From Methanofollis aquaemaris (lineage in GTDB: Archaea > Halobacteriota > Methanomicrobia > Methanomicrobiales > Methanofollaceae), in contig NZ_CP036172.1 in NCBI RefSeq assembly GCF_017357525.1, positions 1-64,000 of the forward strand: a stretch of 64,000 nucleotides of DNA, written 5' to 3'. The translations under genes and the position numbers were made by a program. Below the pieces are notes generated by a model. It saw only the letters and a list, made by a program, of their open reading frames with translations, did no database searches and was not told the origin of the DNA. Below are positions 1 to 9,760 of this stretch, one piece after another. Positions within the stretch are counted from its first letter, which is position 1. Every line of letters begins with the position of its first letter.

Positions 1-830
1 TGACGATGGTGTGCGGGGCGGTGACTCGATCGTCGTAGACCACCGCAAGCACCATCCCGCGTACCGAGACGTTCCCGCCGCCGGGGAAGGTGCTGGTGAG
101 GACGGCGGCGTTCGCGTCCTTGTTGAATTGTTCGGTGACGTCGTAGACCGTCATGCCGTATGGGTATGAGCTGCCCCACAGCTTCTCGTCGGCGTAATGG
201 GCAGTTCTCTCGACCGTCGCATCGTTGAAGGTAAGGGTGACGTCGTCAGGGAAGACCGGGCCTTTGTCCCAGGTGTAGGGTACGTAGAGTCGTGCGGCGG
301 TGACGGTGGCGTTCTCGGGGATCGAAAGGTCAACTGCCGTCCAGTTTGCGGTGTACGCCTTCCAGTTGCTCTTGGCGCTCAGGTACGTGCTGTCGCCCGA
401 AGAGTACGCCAGGTCGCCGCGGACGTCGAAGGTCGCCGCAGTGGTGAGATCCTCGCCGCCGGTCCACCGCTTGCCGCGGTACCCGTTGTTCACCACGGTC
501 TTTTCGATGGTGCGGATGTTGTTCTCCTCTTTCGATTCGGTGACGCTGTTCTCCACATCGGCGGTGACGGTGAACGTCGCCGGCTCCCCCGCCGCACGCA
601 CCGTCTCGTCGGTCCAGGTGAGGGTGGTGTTCGCACCCGCGGGGAGGCTATCGACAGCGACCGTGCCGGTGACCCCGCTCACGTTGAATTCGACCATGAA
701 CACACCGGCGTCGGCAGGCCCGATGTTCGTGATCTTTGTCGAGTAGGTGTTCTCACCCGCAGAGAAGATCTCGTTCTTGTTCGGGGTGAGAGTCGAGACT
801 GTCAGGTCGGGGACGGCGGGGTCGGCATAT
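1..830. repeat. Long paralogous DNA repeat (copy 1), partner at 5872-6701
   Basis: The sequence matches 5872-6701 at a constant offset of 5,871 bp with only scattered substitutions. It covers a CARDB linker and the start of a DUF3344 module, including synonymous sites, which suggests recent duplication or gene conversion. Confidence 0.8.
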
Positions 831-3364
831 TCCACCACAAGGAAAGTCTGGGCCGCCACCATCAGCGGCGAGTTCCAGGTCTCGTCGCCCTGCACCGCCG
901 CCTCGTTCCCGGTGGACTTGAGATATGCGGTCACCTCGCGGTCGTCGACGGCCACCTGCGGCGAGTCGGAGGCACCAACGGCACGCGGGCCGTAGTTCCA
1001 CACCCTGGTGGCGATCTGGTCGCCGTTGAAGTACAGGTTGCCCTCGCCGTCGTTGCCCCACGGGACGAAGGTCGTGAGGTTCGCACGGACCATGTGCTCG
1101 AGGTCGATGGTCATGCCGGAGAACGGCACATACGCCGTCGCCTCCGTCATGTTCGTCCCGTACCCCGACTGATCGGCGCCGAGGGCGTCGAACTCCTCGT
1201 TGACGAAGATCTGTTTCCTGCTCGCGGACGGGTCTTCATAGACCACGGCGAGCGTGAAACCGGCCGGTGAGATCTTGCCCGGCCTGTCTCGCTCAAAGAA
1301 CGCCGTGTTGTTTACACCCATCCGGTAGAGAGAGGACACGTTGTAGGTGAACAGACCGTAGTAATGGTCGGCATACGCCCCGAAGTTTGACACGTCGGTG
1401 TACCAGGTCTCGTGGGGCACTCGAACGCCGTTGAAGTCGATCGAGACTCCGTCAGGGGCCGTGTGGTTGTTGTCCCAGCAGTAGGGCACATAGAGCCAGA
1501 CATCGTGGACACTCGCACCCGTGGGGAGCGGGAGGTCGTCCGCCGTCCAGTTCACGGTGTAGTTCATCCAACCCTTGCCGCTGCCGAAACTCCCGGAGAC
1601 GTACTGGCTGTTGCCAAAGGAATGGATGATGTCGCCGTGGAGGTCGTAGGTCCGCACGGTGGTGATGTCGCTGCCGTTCTCCCAGTAGCGTTTGCCCTTA
1701 TAGCCATTGTACTTCACGGGTTTTACCATGCCGACCCGGACGTTGTTGTCTTCGTTCGTCTCGACGACCGTGTTGTCAGGGTCGATGATGGCGGTGTAGG
1801 TCACTGTCCCGCCTTCATACTCCCGGATGGTGGGGTCTTCGATGGAGACGGACTTCTTCCCGCTGGGAGCGAGCGCAGGGACGGCGGTCCTTCCCACAAA
1901 ACCATCACTTGCGCGGAGTTCCAGTTCCGTCGCCGGAGAAGTCTCCGGGCCGTTGTTCATGATGTTAAAGATCCGAACGGTGTTGGGCTCGCGGGCAAAG
2001 ACAACACTTCCAATGGGATTTGGCACGCCTTTGATCTGGAGGTCGCAGGTGGGCACGCTCGCGGTCACCGTCACCGTCGCCGTCCCGCTCACACTCTCAG
2101 CGGACGCTGTTACCGTGGTGCTCCCGGCGGCAAGAGCGGTGAAGAGGCCGGTCGTGGCGTTCACCATGCCGACGCTCTCGTTGCTGCTCGCCCAGGCGAG
2201 GCCGACGCCGGTCATCTCGTTGCCGTTCCGGTCTTTCACGGTGGCGTTGAACTGCTGCGTGGCGTTCACCGCCACATTCGCCGTCGCGGGGGAGACCTCG
2301 ATCGCGGTCAGGACAGGGCTGGACAATGAGCTCTTTACCGTCAGGAATGCAAGCGGGATCTTGAAGAAGGCCGCGGTGCCTGTTCCTGAAAGGTCGCGAG
2401 CGTAGCCGAGGGTGGTATCGCTCGTGCCGTCGACACTCCCGGTGACATCCCAGGAGATCACACCCGAGTAGGGGCCCTGCACATCAGGGGTCTTGTTCAG
2501 GCTGACCTCGGTGAAATTTCCGGTTTTAATCGCGGCGTCGAAGTTCTGCTCGGCGGTGGGGAACCCGTAGTTGCCGTTTTTGCTCGCCATATAGGCGGAG
2601 GTGAGGGTGGCCGAGGTGATGTTGGAGAGGCCGGTCGTGTCGAAGGAGGTGGTCCCCACGGCAACTTCCCCATAACTATCTTCCATGTAGTAACTGCAGA
2701 CGTCGTGCCCCTGGTTCACCCAGTAACTCGTCCTGGTGGCGGAAGCCGGGTCATCGTACGCCACGACGAGGGTGATCACTTTGATCCTGCCGTCATCGGA
2801 GCCGGTGGTGTCCACGTTGACCCCGACGGTCTGGCCCTGGATCAGGTCCGTGATATTGTACCACATGAAGTAGTCGCTGGTCACCCGGTCCATGTGGTCG
2901 TTGATCGTCTTGTAGGGATCATCGGGACCGCCGCCCAGGGCCGTGTTGTCGTTTCCTCCGTCCTCTATGTATCGATATGTGACAGGGAGAGCAACGAAAG
3001 ACGCTGATGTTTCCGGTTCAGACCATGTCGTTTCGTAGACGCCGTCGCCGTTCCCGTCAAATCTGTTGGTGATGAAAAAAGTCTTGGCGTCCTGCATATG
3101 GCCGCAATACGCCGAGACGTAGAGACGCGCCCACGCGATCCGGCCCTGATCGGCCACCGCTGCGGCAGGCAGCGTGAAGGTTTTGGTCACGTTGTGCTGT
3201 CCCCAGTCAGGAGCGGGGGTCGCGTCGAACCAGAGGTCGCCGGATACGACGCCTTCTTGAACAGTTGTGAGCGGGATGCCACCCACCCACTGGTCCGCGG
3301 CGGCACCGACCGGTATCAATAGCAGGACGAGAAGAAGACACGCTACTCTACCTGTAGGCATCAT
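1..3364 (-). CDS. Large secreted surface protein with BIG2-like, CARDB and DUF3344 domains (3' end outside window)
   Basis: The minus-strand frame is open from an ATG-ATG start at 3364 to base 1, so about 1,121 residues are visible and the C-terminus lies beyond the window. The N-terminus (MMPTGRVACLLLVLLLIPVG) is a signal peptide ending near AAA-DQW. A DUF3344-like module follows (about residues 25-330), then a BIG2-type Ig domain with LTAIEVSPATANVAVNATQQ, CARDB-type linkers (TNEDNNVRVG, SKEENNIRTIEK) and two more DUF3344 modules containing the recurrent NGYKGKRYW and FVNEEFDALG signatures. It is predicted to be an extracellular, probably N-glycosylated envelope protein; many N-x-T/S sequons are visible. 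The part at 1-830 is nearly identical in DNA to 5872-6701 in the neighbouring paralogue. A stop/start overlap (TGATG) with a short upstream frame suggests translational coupling. The molecular function is unknown. Confidence 0.85.
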   Translation of the reverse strand, partial: MMPTGRVACLLLVLLLIPVGAAADQWVGGIPLTTVQEGVVSGDLWFDATPAPDWGQHNVTKTFTLPAAAVADQGRIAWARLYVSAYCGHMQDAKTFFITNRFDGNGDGVYETTWSEPETSASFVALPVTYRYIEDGGNDNTALGGGPDDPYKTINDHMDRVTSDYFMWYNITDLIQGQTVGVNVDTTGSDDGRIKVITLVVAYDDPASATRTSYWVNQGHDVCSYYMEDSYGEVAVGTTSFDTTGLSNITSATLTSAYMASKNGNYGFPTAEQNFDAAIKTGNFTEVSLNKTPDVQGPYSGVISWDVTGSVDGTSDTTLGYARDLSGTGTAAFFKIPLAFLTVKSSLSSPVLTAIEVSPATANVAVNATQQFNATVKDRNGNEMTGVGLAWASSNESVGMVNATTGLFTALAAGSTTVTASAESVSGTATVTVTASVPTCDLQIKGVPNPIGSVVFAREPNTVRIFNIMNNGPETSPATELELRASDGFVGRTAVPALAPSGKKSVSIEDPTIREYEGGTVTYTAIIDPDNTVVETNEDNNVRVGMVKPVKYNGYKGKRYWENGSDITTVRTYDLHGDIIHSFGNSQYVSGSFGSGKGWMNYTVNWTADDLPLPTGASVHDVWLYVPYCWDNNHTAPDGVSIDFNGVRVPHETWYTDVSNFGAYADHYYGLFTYNVSSLYRMGVNNTAFFERDRPGKISPAGFTLAVVYEDPSASRKQIFVNEEFDALGADQSGYGTNMTEATAYVPFSGMTIDLEHMVRANLTTFVPWGNDGEGNLYFNGDQIATRVWNYGPRAVGASDSPQVAVDDREVTAYLKSTGNEAAVQGDETWNSPLMVAAQTFLVVEYADPAVPDLTVSTLTPNKNEIFSAGENTYSTKITNIGPADAGVFMVEFNVSGVTGTVAVDSLPAGANTTLTWTDETVRAAGEPATFTVTADVENSVTESKEENNIRTIEKTVVNNGYRGKRWTGGEDLTTAATFDVRGDLAYSSGDSTYLSAKSNWKAYTANWTAVDLSIPENATVTAARLYVPYTWDKGPVFPDDVTLTFNDATVERTAHYADEKLWGSSYPYGMTVYDVTEQFNKDANAAVLTSTFPGGGNVSVRGMVLAVVYDDRVTAPHTIV

Positions 3365-3501
3365 CACATCCACTCTCCCTGTTGTTTGCAACCATACACG
3401 CCCCACTGATGGGATAAATGACCCAACTTCTTCGCGGGTGCGGGGAAGGCAATCATGCACAGCAGTGCAGCGATACGAAGAAGCAGAAATGATTGTCGCA
3501 T
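3364..3501 (-). pseudogene. Signal-peptide remnant ORF of the surface-protein family, coupled to the downstream gene
   Basis: A 45-codon frame starts MRQSFLLLRIAALLCMIAFP, closely matching the signal peptides of the paralogues starting at 13433 (MRQTFLILCIAALLCMSALV) and 9469 (MRRMFLILCIVALLCMSALA). After the signal peptide it diverges into unrelated sequence and stops at TGA (3366-3364), which overlaps the ATG of the next surface gene by one base. The distance from the upstream TGATCA motif to this MRQ start (about 139 bp) matches that of the intact paralogues (132 and 138 bp). The promoter, leader and signal peptide therefore seem to derive from an ancestral family member whose body was replaced. 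It may be expressed as a leader peptide. Confidence 0.6.
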
Positions 3502-3604
3502 ATTTCGCTCAACTCCATGATATTGAAGATGTCCGGATCTTCCCACGGTCCTGATCAAGAGACGGAATGACAGGGAGGGGCGGCCCGGCGTATGGAGTTG
3601 TAAT

Positions 3605-3650
3605 AATTTTATTGTATATATGTCCCGATCATTAACATCTGATCATATAT
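3605..3650 (-). promoter_or_regulatory. Promoter region with TGATCATAT motif and TATA-like tract
   Basis: The motif TGATCATAT at 3640-3648 lies just upstream (minus-strand sense) of an A/T tract including TATATACAATAAAA near 3608-3622. The same arrangement precedes the three neighbouring surface-protein genes, so this is a probable shared promoter with a common factor-binding block. Confidence 0.55.
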
Positions 3651-3824
3651 TTTTTATATAAAATTTGATCTAAGGCATACGAAACAGAAAATCGTATTCG
3701 CCACCGGAGGGGCAGACGTCCACGCACCCGGCGCCTTCTCCCCCCGAATAGGAACACGGGATTACTCCCGCGCCCCCTTATCAGAACAGGGTGTGCGAAT
3801 TTCACCGCACTCCGCTCAAGCACT

Positions 3825-4178
3825 TCAAAACCTGAATTTCGGGGTGAAGGTCGTCGTCTCTTTCGCGTTTTTCCCGTCGACCGGGAAGGTGATCGTCTCC
3901 CCGGCGAGGGTGTCGGTGCCGAGGGCCGGCAACTTCTCACCCGCATGCCGGGAGCCGCCGTACGTCCCGTCCGCCGCGGTCGTCACCTGCCCGTACGTCT
4001 CGCCTCCCTGCACCGCCGTGATCTCGATGTCGGCCGGTGCCGGGGAACCGTCGATCGTCACACTCCCTTTGAACTCATGGGGAAAAACGGGGACGCCCCC
4101 GTCGGCCGCCGCCGCACCGGCGACGAGGCCGCAGAGGGGGAGGAGCCCCGCGATGCCCTGCCAGATCTTCGCCTTCAC
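3825..4178 (-). CDS. Small secreted protein with a Cna-B/carboxypeptidase-regulatory-like fold
   Basis: The product is 117 aa, with a signal peptide (MKAKIWQGIAGLLPLCGLVA, then AAAA-DGG) and one beta-rich domain containing FKGSVTIDGSPAPADIEI and AADGTYGGS. That pattern is typical of small exported Methanomicrobiales proteins which often end surface-protein operons. The start ATG overlaps the stop of the 1,764-aa surface gene (ATGA at 4178-4175), so the two are cotranscribed and probably translationally coupled. The C-terminus (FTPKFRF) is short compared with what I recall of relatives, so slight truncation is possible. The function is probably structural or adhesive, as partner or processing product of the upstream protein. 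Confidence 0.7.
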   Translation of the reverse strand: MKAKIWQGIAGLLPLCGLVAGAAAADGGVPVFPHEFKGSVTIDGSPAPADIEITAVQGGETYGQVTTAADGTYGGSRHAGEKLPALGTDTLAGETITFPVDGKNAKETTTFTPKFRF

Positions 4179-7100
4179 GCTCCGATGGCGCAGAGTTCTG
4201 CGGCATCGCTCATGTACAACCAGTAGCCGTTCATCGGTTCCATCGTCCGCATCTCACCGTGCCGTCCCTCGGCGCCGCGGATGATCGAGGTCTCGTATTC
4301 CTGTGCGTCGGCATCGAACCCGATGACGGTGGCCCAGCAGTTCTCGATCGACCTGAGAGTGTTGGCCGCGGGTTCGGGGATCGTCTCGGTGAACCCGATC
4401 GCGTTCCATCCTGCGTCGAGTGCCTTCTCCGGCGGGGTCGCGACGGTACCGGAGTCGAAGACGAGCGGGATCTCGTAGGTGGAGTTGGCATAGATCCAGA
4501 CGCCGTCGAGCGGCCTGAACGCCTCTTCAGAGCTCATCGCCTCCCACCGTGCGGTCCCGTTGTACAGGAGCACCGAGTGGTCGGCGGTGTCCACCTCGTC
4601 GAAGATTGCAATGGTGTCGTGGCCGGGGGTCAGAGGCAGCGGTGTCGAGACAAAGTTCCAGCCGGGGAGGAGAGTGATCGAGGTCGGGGCAAGGTCGAGG
4701 TGGACGTTGATGCTCTCGCCTTCGAAGACCGTCACCGTCTCTTCGGCCTCCAGGTATCCCTCAAGGCTCACGGTGACGAGGTGCTCGCCGGGCGAGACCC
4801 GCGTGAGGGTGGTGTTCGTCTGCTCCCCGGTGTCTTCCCCGTCCAGGAAGACCCTGGCACCGTCCGGGGAGGAGGTGACCGCAATGTTCCCTGAGGGTTC
4901 GGCGAGGGTGAATTCGACCGAGACGGTTTCGTTATCGACGACGATCACGGTCGTCGAGGCGTCCATGTACCCGGACTTCGTCACGGTGACGGTGTGCTCG
5001 CCTATGGCGACGTTTTCGAGAATCGCGTTCGTCGTCTTGCCGGTCTCCTCCCCGTCCAGGAAGATCGCCGCATCCTCGGGCGTCGAGGTGACGGCGATGC
5101 ATCCGACCGCCGCCTCAAGGTCGAGGTGGAGGTAGGTGGTCTCGTCGTGCCGGATTGTCACCTCAGCGAACACGTCGCGGTACCCCTCCATCTTCAGGGT
5201 GACGGTGTGCTCGCCGACGGCGATGCCGTCAAGGGTGGTGTCGGTCGTCTCGCCGGTGTCGGCGCCGTCGATGAAGATCGTCGCTCCTGCTGGTGAGGAG
5301 GTGACGGCGAGACTGCCGGTGAGGGTGGTCAGGTCGAGGTGGATCACGGCGGTCTTGCCTTCGGCAACGGTGACCGGCGCCGAGGCGTCGGCGTAGTCGT
5401 CCATCTTCAGGGTGACCACGTGCTCGCCGACCGGGATCTCCTCAAGGACGGTATCGGTGGTAAACCCGGTGTCTTCACCGTCAAGCCAGACGTCTGCACC
5501 GGTCGGGGTGGAGGTGACCGCGATGCACCCGGTCGGGACCGGGTAGGTCACCACCAGGAAGGCGGCCGCCGCTTCCATGTAGTCGGCGCTGCTCCGGAAC
5601 GCTGCAACATTGTTGTCGCCGGCGAGGAACGCGGTGACGTCGCGTTCGGCCGCACCGATCTGGCTCTGCCCGGTGGAGTTCCAGGCGTCGTTCCACACCT
5701 CGTCGTTGAAGATCAACTCACCCTCGTTCGGCCCTGCGCCTGGTGCGAGAGCGATGAGGGTGGCATTGACAGCGCCGTTCTCGACGGTGCCGAAGGGTGC
5801 GTAGGCGGTCGCCTCTTCAGGTGTGGTCGCCTGGCCGCTGCCGCCGTACAGGAGGTCGAAGCCCTCGTTGATGACGATGGTGTGCGGGGCGGTGACTCGA
5901 TCGTCGTAGACCGCCGCAAGCATCATCCCGCGCATCGAGACGTTCCCGCCGCCGGGGAAGGTGCTGGTGAGGACGGCGGCGTTGCCGTCGGTGCTGAATT
6001 GTTCGGTGACGTCGTAGACCGTCATGCCGTACGGGAAGGAGGAACCCCACATCTTCTCGTCGGCGTAGAAGGCGGCCTTTTCAACTGCCACATCGTTAAA
6101 GGTCAGGGCCACTGCGTCGGGGAAGACCGGGCCTTTGTCCCAGGTGTAGGGGACGTAGAGTCGTGCGGCGGTGACGGTGGCGTTTTCGGGGATGTCAAGA
6201 TCGTTGGCGGTCCAGTTTGCGGTGTACGCCGTCCAGTTGCTCTTGGCGCTCAGGTACGCACTGTCGCCCGAAGAATATGCCAGGTCGCCGCGGACGGTGT
6301 AGGTCGCCGCAGTGGTGAGATCCTCGCCGCCGGTCCACCGCTTGCCGCGGTACCCGTTGTTCACCACGGTCTTCTCGATGGTGCGAATGTTGTTCTCTTC
6401 GTTCGGTTCAGAGATCACACCCTCGACATCGGCGGTGACGGTGAATGTCGCCGTCTCCCCGGCGGTACGCACTGTCTCGTCGGTCCAGGTGATGGTGGTG
6501 TTCGCACCCGCGGCAAGGCCGTCGATGGGGACGGTGCCGGTTGTGCCGCTTACGTTGAAGCCGACTGTGAACGCCTCCGCGTTGGCCGTGCCGATGTTCG
6601 TGATCTTTGTCGAGTAGGTGTTCTCGCCTGCAGAGAAGATCTCGTTCTTGTTCGGGGCGAGAGTCGAGACTGTCAGGTCAGGGGCGGCGGGTTCGGTGTA
6701 TTCGACGACCAGGATCTGCTGGAGAGCGGCCATGCCCCCGCTGGTCGTCCCCTGGACGGCAGCCTCGTTACCGGTCGCATTGAGGAGGTCGGTGACGTCG
6801 AAGACCTGTGCCGAGGCGGTGCTCAAAGTACCCTGCCAGGCGTTCGTCGCCACGACGTTGCCGTTGAAGAGGAGGTTGCCTTCATCAGGCCCGGCGCTGC
6901 CCACGAAACTGTACAGCGTGGCGCTCCGGACGCCGGCGGGGTCGATCTCCATGCCGGTGAACGGGGCGTAGGCGGTCGCTTCCTCCGTAGTGGTTCCATA
7001 ACTGTTTGCAGATACACCGAGTTCGTCGCACTCTTCGTTAATGAAGATCTGTTTCCGGGTGGCGGAGGGATCGCTGTAGATGACGACGAGGGTGCTCGGG

Positions 7101-9469
7101 TACAGGGCGTTCTTGTTGCCGGTGTTCGGCGTCGTGACAAGCGTGTTGTTGCCGGCAGGGTCGAAGAGGTTCGTGACGTCGACCGCAGGGTACAGCCCGT
7201 ATTCGTAGTCGGCATAGGCGCCGAAGTTGCTCCAGTCCATGTACGGCGTGCCGAGCGGAACGGTGTTGTCGTTGAAGGTTGCCGTCAGGTTCGGCAGCCC
7301 GCCGGGAGTCTGGTCCCAGTTGTACGAGACGTACAGCCAGGCCTTCTCGACGGTGGCGCCGTCGGGGACGGGCAGGTCGCCGGCGGTCCAGGTCTCCGTC
7401 CGGTCGGTCCAGCCGACCGATTTATAGGCGGACTCGGGCTGCGTCGATGAGACGACGTCGCCGCGGAGGTCGTAGGTGTGCTGCGTCGTGATGTTGCTGC
7501 CGCCCTCCCAGTACAGACCTTTGCCCTTGTAACCGTTGTACCTCAGGGGTTTGGCAGGGCTGCTCTTTGCGTTGTTGGCTTCGTTTATCTCCGCGATCAG
7601 GTTCTCCGGGTCGAGGACCGCCGTGTAGGTCACTGTCCCGCCTTCGAGGTTGCGGATCGTCGGGTCGATGAGCGTTATGGTGGTTGTCGCACCGCTCGCA
7701 AGCGAGGCGATGGTCGTGGAGTTGACCGGGACGGTGCCGTTGTTGACGTCGCTGGCGTAGAGGGCGACCGTGATGGCGGTGGCTTCGCCGGGCCCGGCGT
7801 TCTTGATGTTCCTGATCTTGACCGGGTTGGGTTCTCGTGCAAAGACGGCGCTCGCGGGCACCGGGTTTACGGGGCTGGTGATCGTGAGGTCGAGGAGAAC
7901 GGGCGGTGCACTAACTGCGATGTAGTCGGTCTTCACCTCGTTGTCACTGCCGTGGGCGTTCGCGACCGTGAGGTTCACGGTGTAGGTGCCGGGCGCGGTG
8001 TAGGTGTGGATCGCATTCCGGTCGGTGCTGTCGACCGTGCCGTCGTTCTCGAAGTCCCAGGCCCACGAGGTCGGGGTGTTGGTGGAGGTGTCGGTGAACT
8101 GCACCGTCAGCGGGGCGTCGCCGGCCGTCATGTTCGCCGTGAAGTTCGCGACCGGGGCGTCGCCGCCGGAGGAGCCGCCGGTTACCGTGATGTAGTCAGT
8201 CTTTGTCTCGTCGTCGCTGCCGGCGGCATTCATCGCAGTGAGGGTGACGGTGTAGGTGCCGGCTGCGGTGTAGGTGTGGGTGGCGTTCTGATCGGTGGAG
8301 GTCTCGTTGTCCCCGAAGTCCCACGACCACGCCGTCGGGGCGTTGGTCGAGAGGTCGGTGAACTGCACCGTCAGCGGGGCGTCGCCGGTCGTCACGTTCG
8401 CCGTGAAGTCTGCGACCGGAGCGTCGCCGCCGGGGGAACCTCCACCGAAGTAGGTCGCAAACGGCTCCATCAGTGGTGCGGTGTCGCTGCCGACGCCGGC
8501 GATGGAGTACGGCGTGTCGCCGATCCCATCTCCGTCGACGTCGGTGCCGTTGTAGTCGGACCAGTAGTTGCCCATCACCTTCGAGTAGGTGGTGCCGTTG
8601 TAGGTGTAGTCGATGGGGGCGGGGGAGGTCCAGTATGTGACAGATGGGGCGGTACCCTGGAGAATGATCTCTGTCGTGTTGTCCTCGAAGGAGTTGAGAT
8701 AGATCCGGTTGTTCTCTCCCGCATCGTATAAACGGATACCGCCGCCGTTGCCGGTGAAGATGTTTCTGGTAATGGTGTTATTCGCCGCGGTCGTCTTCCA
8801 GATGCGGATGCCTTCTCCCGCGTTGTCGAGGAACGTGTTGTTGGAGACGACGCAATTCGTTACTTCGCGGAGGGTAAGGCCCCTTGAACCGGTGGCGTTG
8901 ATGATGGTGTTGTTATCTATGGTTGAGTGGCCAGCATCTGAATAGAGATATAGAGGTCCCCAGCTGTTGGGACAATTAATCAGGATATTATTGATAAACG
9001 AAGAGTTGTAACACCTGAAACCTACCGCCAAGGGGCCGGTAGAACCGAGCTCTTTAAAGACGACATTTCTCATGATATTGTGTGAATGGTCAGAGAAATG
9101 AGCAGATCCTGGTCCTATAACTGTGAAATTCTCAAAAACATTGTCGTGTCTTCCAGATGTGCCGCTCCAGGGATCAAAATAGCTACCAGTACTTACACTC
9201 TGAATGATGACCGAATCTCGGTTTTCTCCTTTCCATGTGGTTTCATTTGTCCGCCACAGTGTCGGACCAAGGGCGCCGGAATCGGTGTAATATGTTCCAT
9301 TGTGGAAAAGCAAAATGTCACCATCCGATGCCAGATTCTCCATAATGTTTGTAACGGTGCCATCTGGATCGGTGGGGTACACGTCCCATGTCTTCGCGGC
9401 CACCGGGGCGGCCAGCGCGCTCATGCACAGCAGTGCAACAATACAGAGAATCAGAAACATTCGTCGCAT
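4175..9469 (-). CDS. Giant secreted surface protein: beta-helix, PKD x2, CARDB, DUF3344 x2, PEGA x4
   Basis: The product is 1,764 aa from the ATG at 9469. An upstream in-frame start at 9493 exists but would place eight polar residues before the signal peptide MRRMFLILCIVALLCMSALA. Domain order: parallel beta-helix (PbH1/NosD-like, about 30-345, with repeated N-N-T-I turns); two PKD domains with WSWDFGDNET and WAWDFENDGT cores (about 355-525); CARDB; DUF3344 (about 640-955); CARDB; a second DUF3344 (about 1050-1330); four PEGA repeats, each with the signature TSxPxGAxxFxDGxxTG (about 1335-1620); and a C-terminal module beginning LLPGWNFVSTPLPL. Beta-helix plus PKD suggests polysaccharide or cell-surface binding; PEGA is a known surface repeat. 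It lies in an operon with the 117-aa protein downstream. No C-terminal membrane anchor is visible. Confidence 0.88.
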   Translation of the reverse strand: MRRMFLILCIVALLCMSALAAPVAAKTWDVYPTDPDGTVTNIMENLASDGDILLFHNGTYYTDSGALGPTLWRTNETTWKGENRDSVIIQSVSTGSYFDPWSGTSGRHDNVFENFTVIGPGSAHFSDHSHNIMRNVVFKELGSTGPLAVGFRCYNSSFINNILINCPNSWGPLYLYSDAGHSTIDNNTIINATGSRGLTLREVTNCVVSNNTFLDNAGEGIRIWKTTAANNTITRNIFTGNGGGIRLYDAGENNRIYLNSFEDNTTEIILQGTAPSVTYWTSPAPIDYTYNGTTYSKVMGNYWSDYNGTDVDGDGIGDTPYSIAGVGSDTAPLMEPFATYFGGGSPGGDAPVADFTANVTTGDAPLTVQFTDLSTNAPTAWSWDFGDNETSTDQNATHTYTAAGTYTVTLTAMNAAGSDDETKTDYITVTGGSSGGDAPVANFTANMTAGDAPLTVQFTDTSTNTPTSWAWDFENDGTVDSTDRNAIHTYTAPGTYTVNLTVANAHGSDNEVKTDYIAVSAPPVLLDLTITSPVNPVPASAVFAREPNPVKIRNIKNAGPGEATAITVALYASDVNNGTVPVNSTTIASLASGATTTITLIDPTIRNLEGGTVTYTAVLDPENLIAEINEANNAKSSPAKPLRYNGYKGKGLYWEGGSNITTQHTYDLRGDVVSSTQPESAYKSVGWTDRTETWTAGDLPVPDGATVEKAWLYVSYNWDQTPGGLPNLTATFNDNTVPLGTPYMDWSNFGAYADYEYGLYPAVDVTNLFDPAGNNTLVTTPNTGNKNALYPSTLVVIYSDPSATRKQIFINEECDELGVSANSYGTTTEEATAYAPFTGMEIDPAGVRSATLYSFVGSAGPDEGNLLFNGNVVATNAWQGTLSTASAQVFDVTDLLNATGNEAAVQGTTSGGMAALQQILVVEYTEPAAPDLTVSTLAPNKNEIFSAGENTYSTKITNIGTANAEAFTVGFNVSGTTGTVPIDGLAAGANTTITWTDETVRTAGETATFTVTADVEGVISEPNEENNIRTIEKTVVNNGYRGKRWTGGEDLTTAATYTVRGDLAYSSGDSAYLSAKSNWTAYTANWTANDLDIPENATVTAARLYVPYTWDKGPVFPDAVALTFNDVAVEKAAFYADEKMWGSSFPYGMTVYDVTEQFSTDGNAAVLTSTFPGGGNVSMRGMMLAAVYDDRVTAPHTIVINEGFDLLYGGSGQATTPEEATAYAPFGTVENGAVNATLIALAPGAGPNEGELIFNDEVWNDAWNSTGQSQIGAAERDVTAFLAGDNNVAAFRSSADYMEAAAAFLVVTYPVPTGCIAVTSTPTGADVWLDGEDTGFTTDTVLEEIPVGEHVVTLKMDDYADASAPVTVAEGKTAVIHLDLTTLTGSLAVTSSPAGATIFIDGADTGETTDTTLDGIAVGEHTVTLKMEGYRDVFAEVTIRHDETTYLHLDLEAAVGCIAVTSTPEDAAIFLDGEETGKTTNAILENVAIGEHTVTVTKSGYMDASTTVIVVDNETVSVEFTLAEPSGNIAVTSSPDGARVFLDGEDTGEQTNTTLTRVSPGEHLVTVSLEGYLEAEETVTVFEGESINVHLDLAPTSITLLPGWNFVSTPLPLTPGHDTIAIFDEVDTADHSVLLYNGTARWEAMSSEEAFRPLDGVWIYANSTYEIPLVFDSGTVATPPEKALDAGWNAIGFTETIPEPAANTLRSIENCWATVIGFDADAQEYETSIIRGAEGRHGEMRTMEPMNGYWLYMSDAAELCAIGA
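5872..6701. repeat. Long paralogous DNA repeat (copy 2), partner at 1-830
   Basis: This is the copy of the 1-830 segment inside the 1,764-aa surface protein gene. Similarity falls off near 6700, where this gene joins a segment resembling 9830-11030 instead. Confidence 0.8.
8400..8955. repeat. Near-identical beta-helix segment shared with 12361-12919
   Basis: The DNA is nearly identical to 12361-12919 (offset 3,961-3,964 bp, one 3-bp indel). It encodes the C-terminal beta-helix part and the junction to the first PKD domain. The beta-helix N-termini just beyond are much more diverged. Confidence 0.75.
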
Positions 9470-9569
9470 CTCTCTATCAACTCCATTCTTCACTCACGAT
9501 TCTTCCAACGCGCCGTAAGTCCTACGAGGGTAATCGGGGGGACGAATCGGGACGCATAGGATCTCAATA

Positions 9570-9612
9570 TTTTAATATATATATTTGGATCGTTCACATC
9601 TGATCATATGTA
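9570..9612 (-). promoter_or_regulatory. Promoter with TGATCATAT motif and TATA box
   Basis: TGATCATAT at 9601-9609 sits directly upstream (minus sense) of an alternating A/T tract (about 9570-9588) that can serve as TATA box. Transcription would start near 9545, giving a leader of about 75 nt before the ATG at 9469. Confidence 0.6.
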
Positions 9613-9726
9613 TTTTAATATTGATGTTAATTAAAGAATGAAAATTTAAAATTGGTATTATTTTCTGTTACCACAAGTGTGCAGGTTGCATCCTGGAACC
9701 AAAACGGGGGCCGGTATTTCACAGGT

Positions 9727-9760
9727 AAAAAAAGATGATGCCATTCGGCCTTCTAGCCGA
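9727..9760 (-). terminator. Hairpin plus T-run terminator after the 1,203-aa surface gene
   Basis: On the minus strand, the stem TCGGC/GCCGA (9745-9760) is followed by seven consecutive T residues (complement of 9727-9733), shortly after the stop codon at 9822. Confidence 0.55.
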
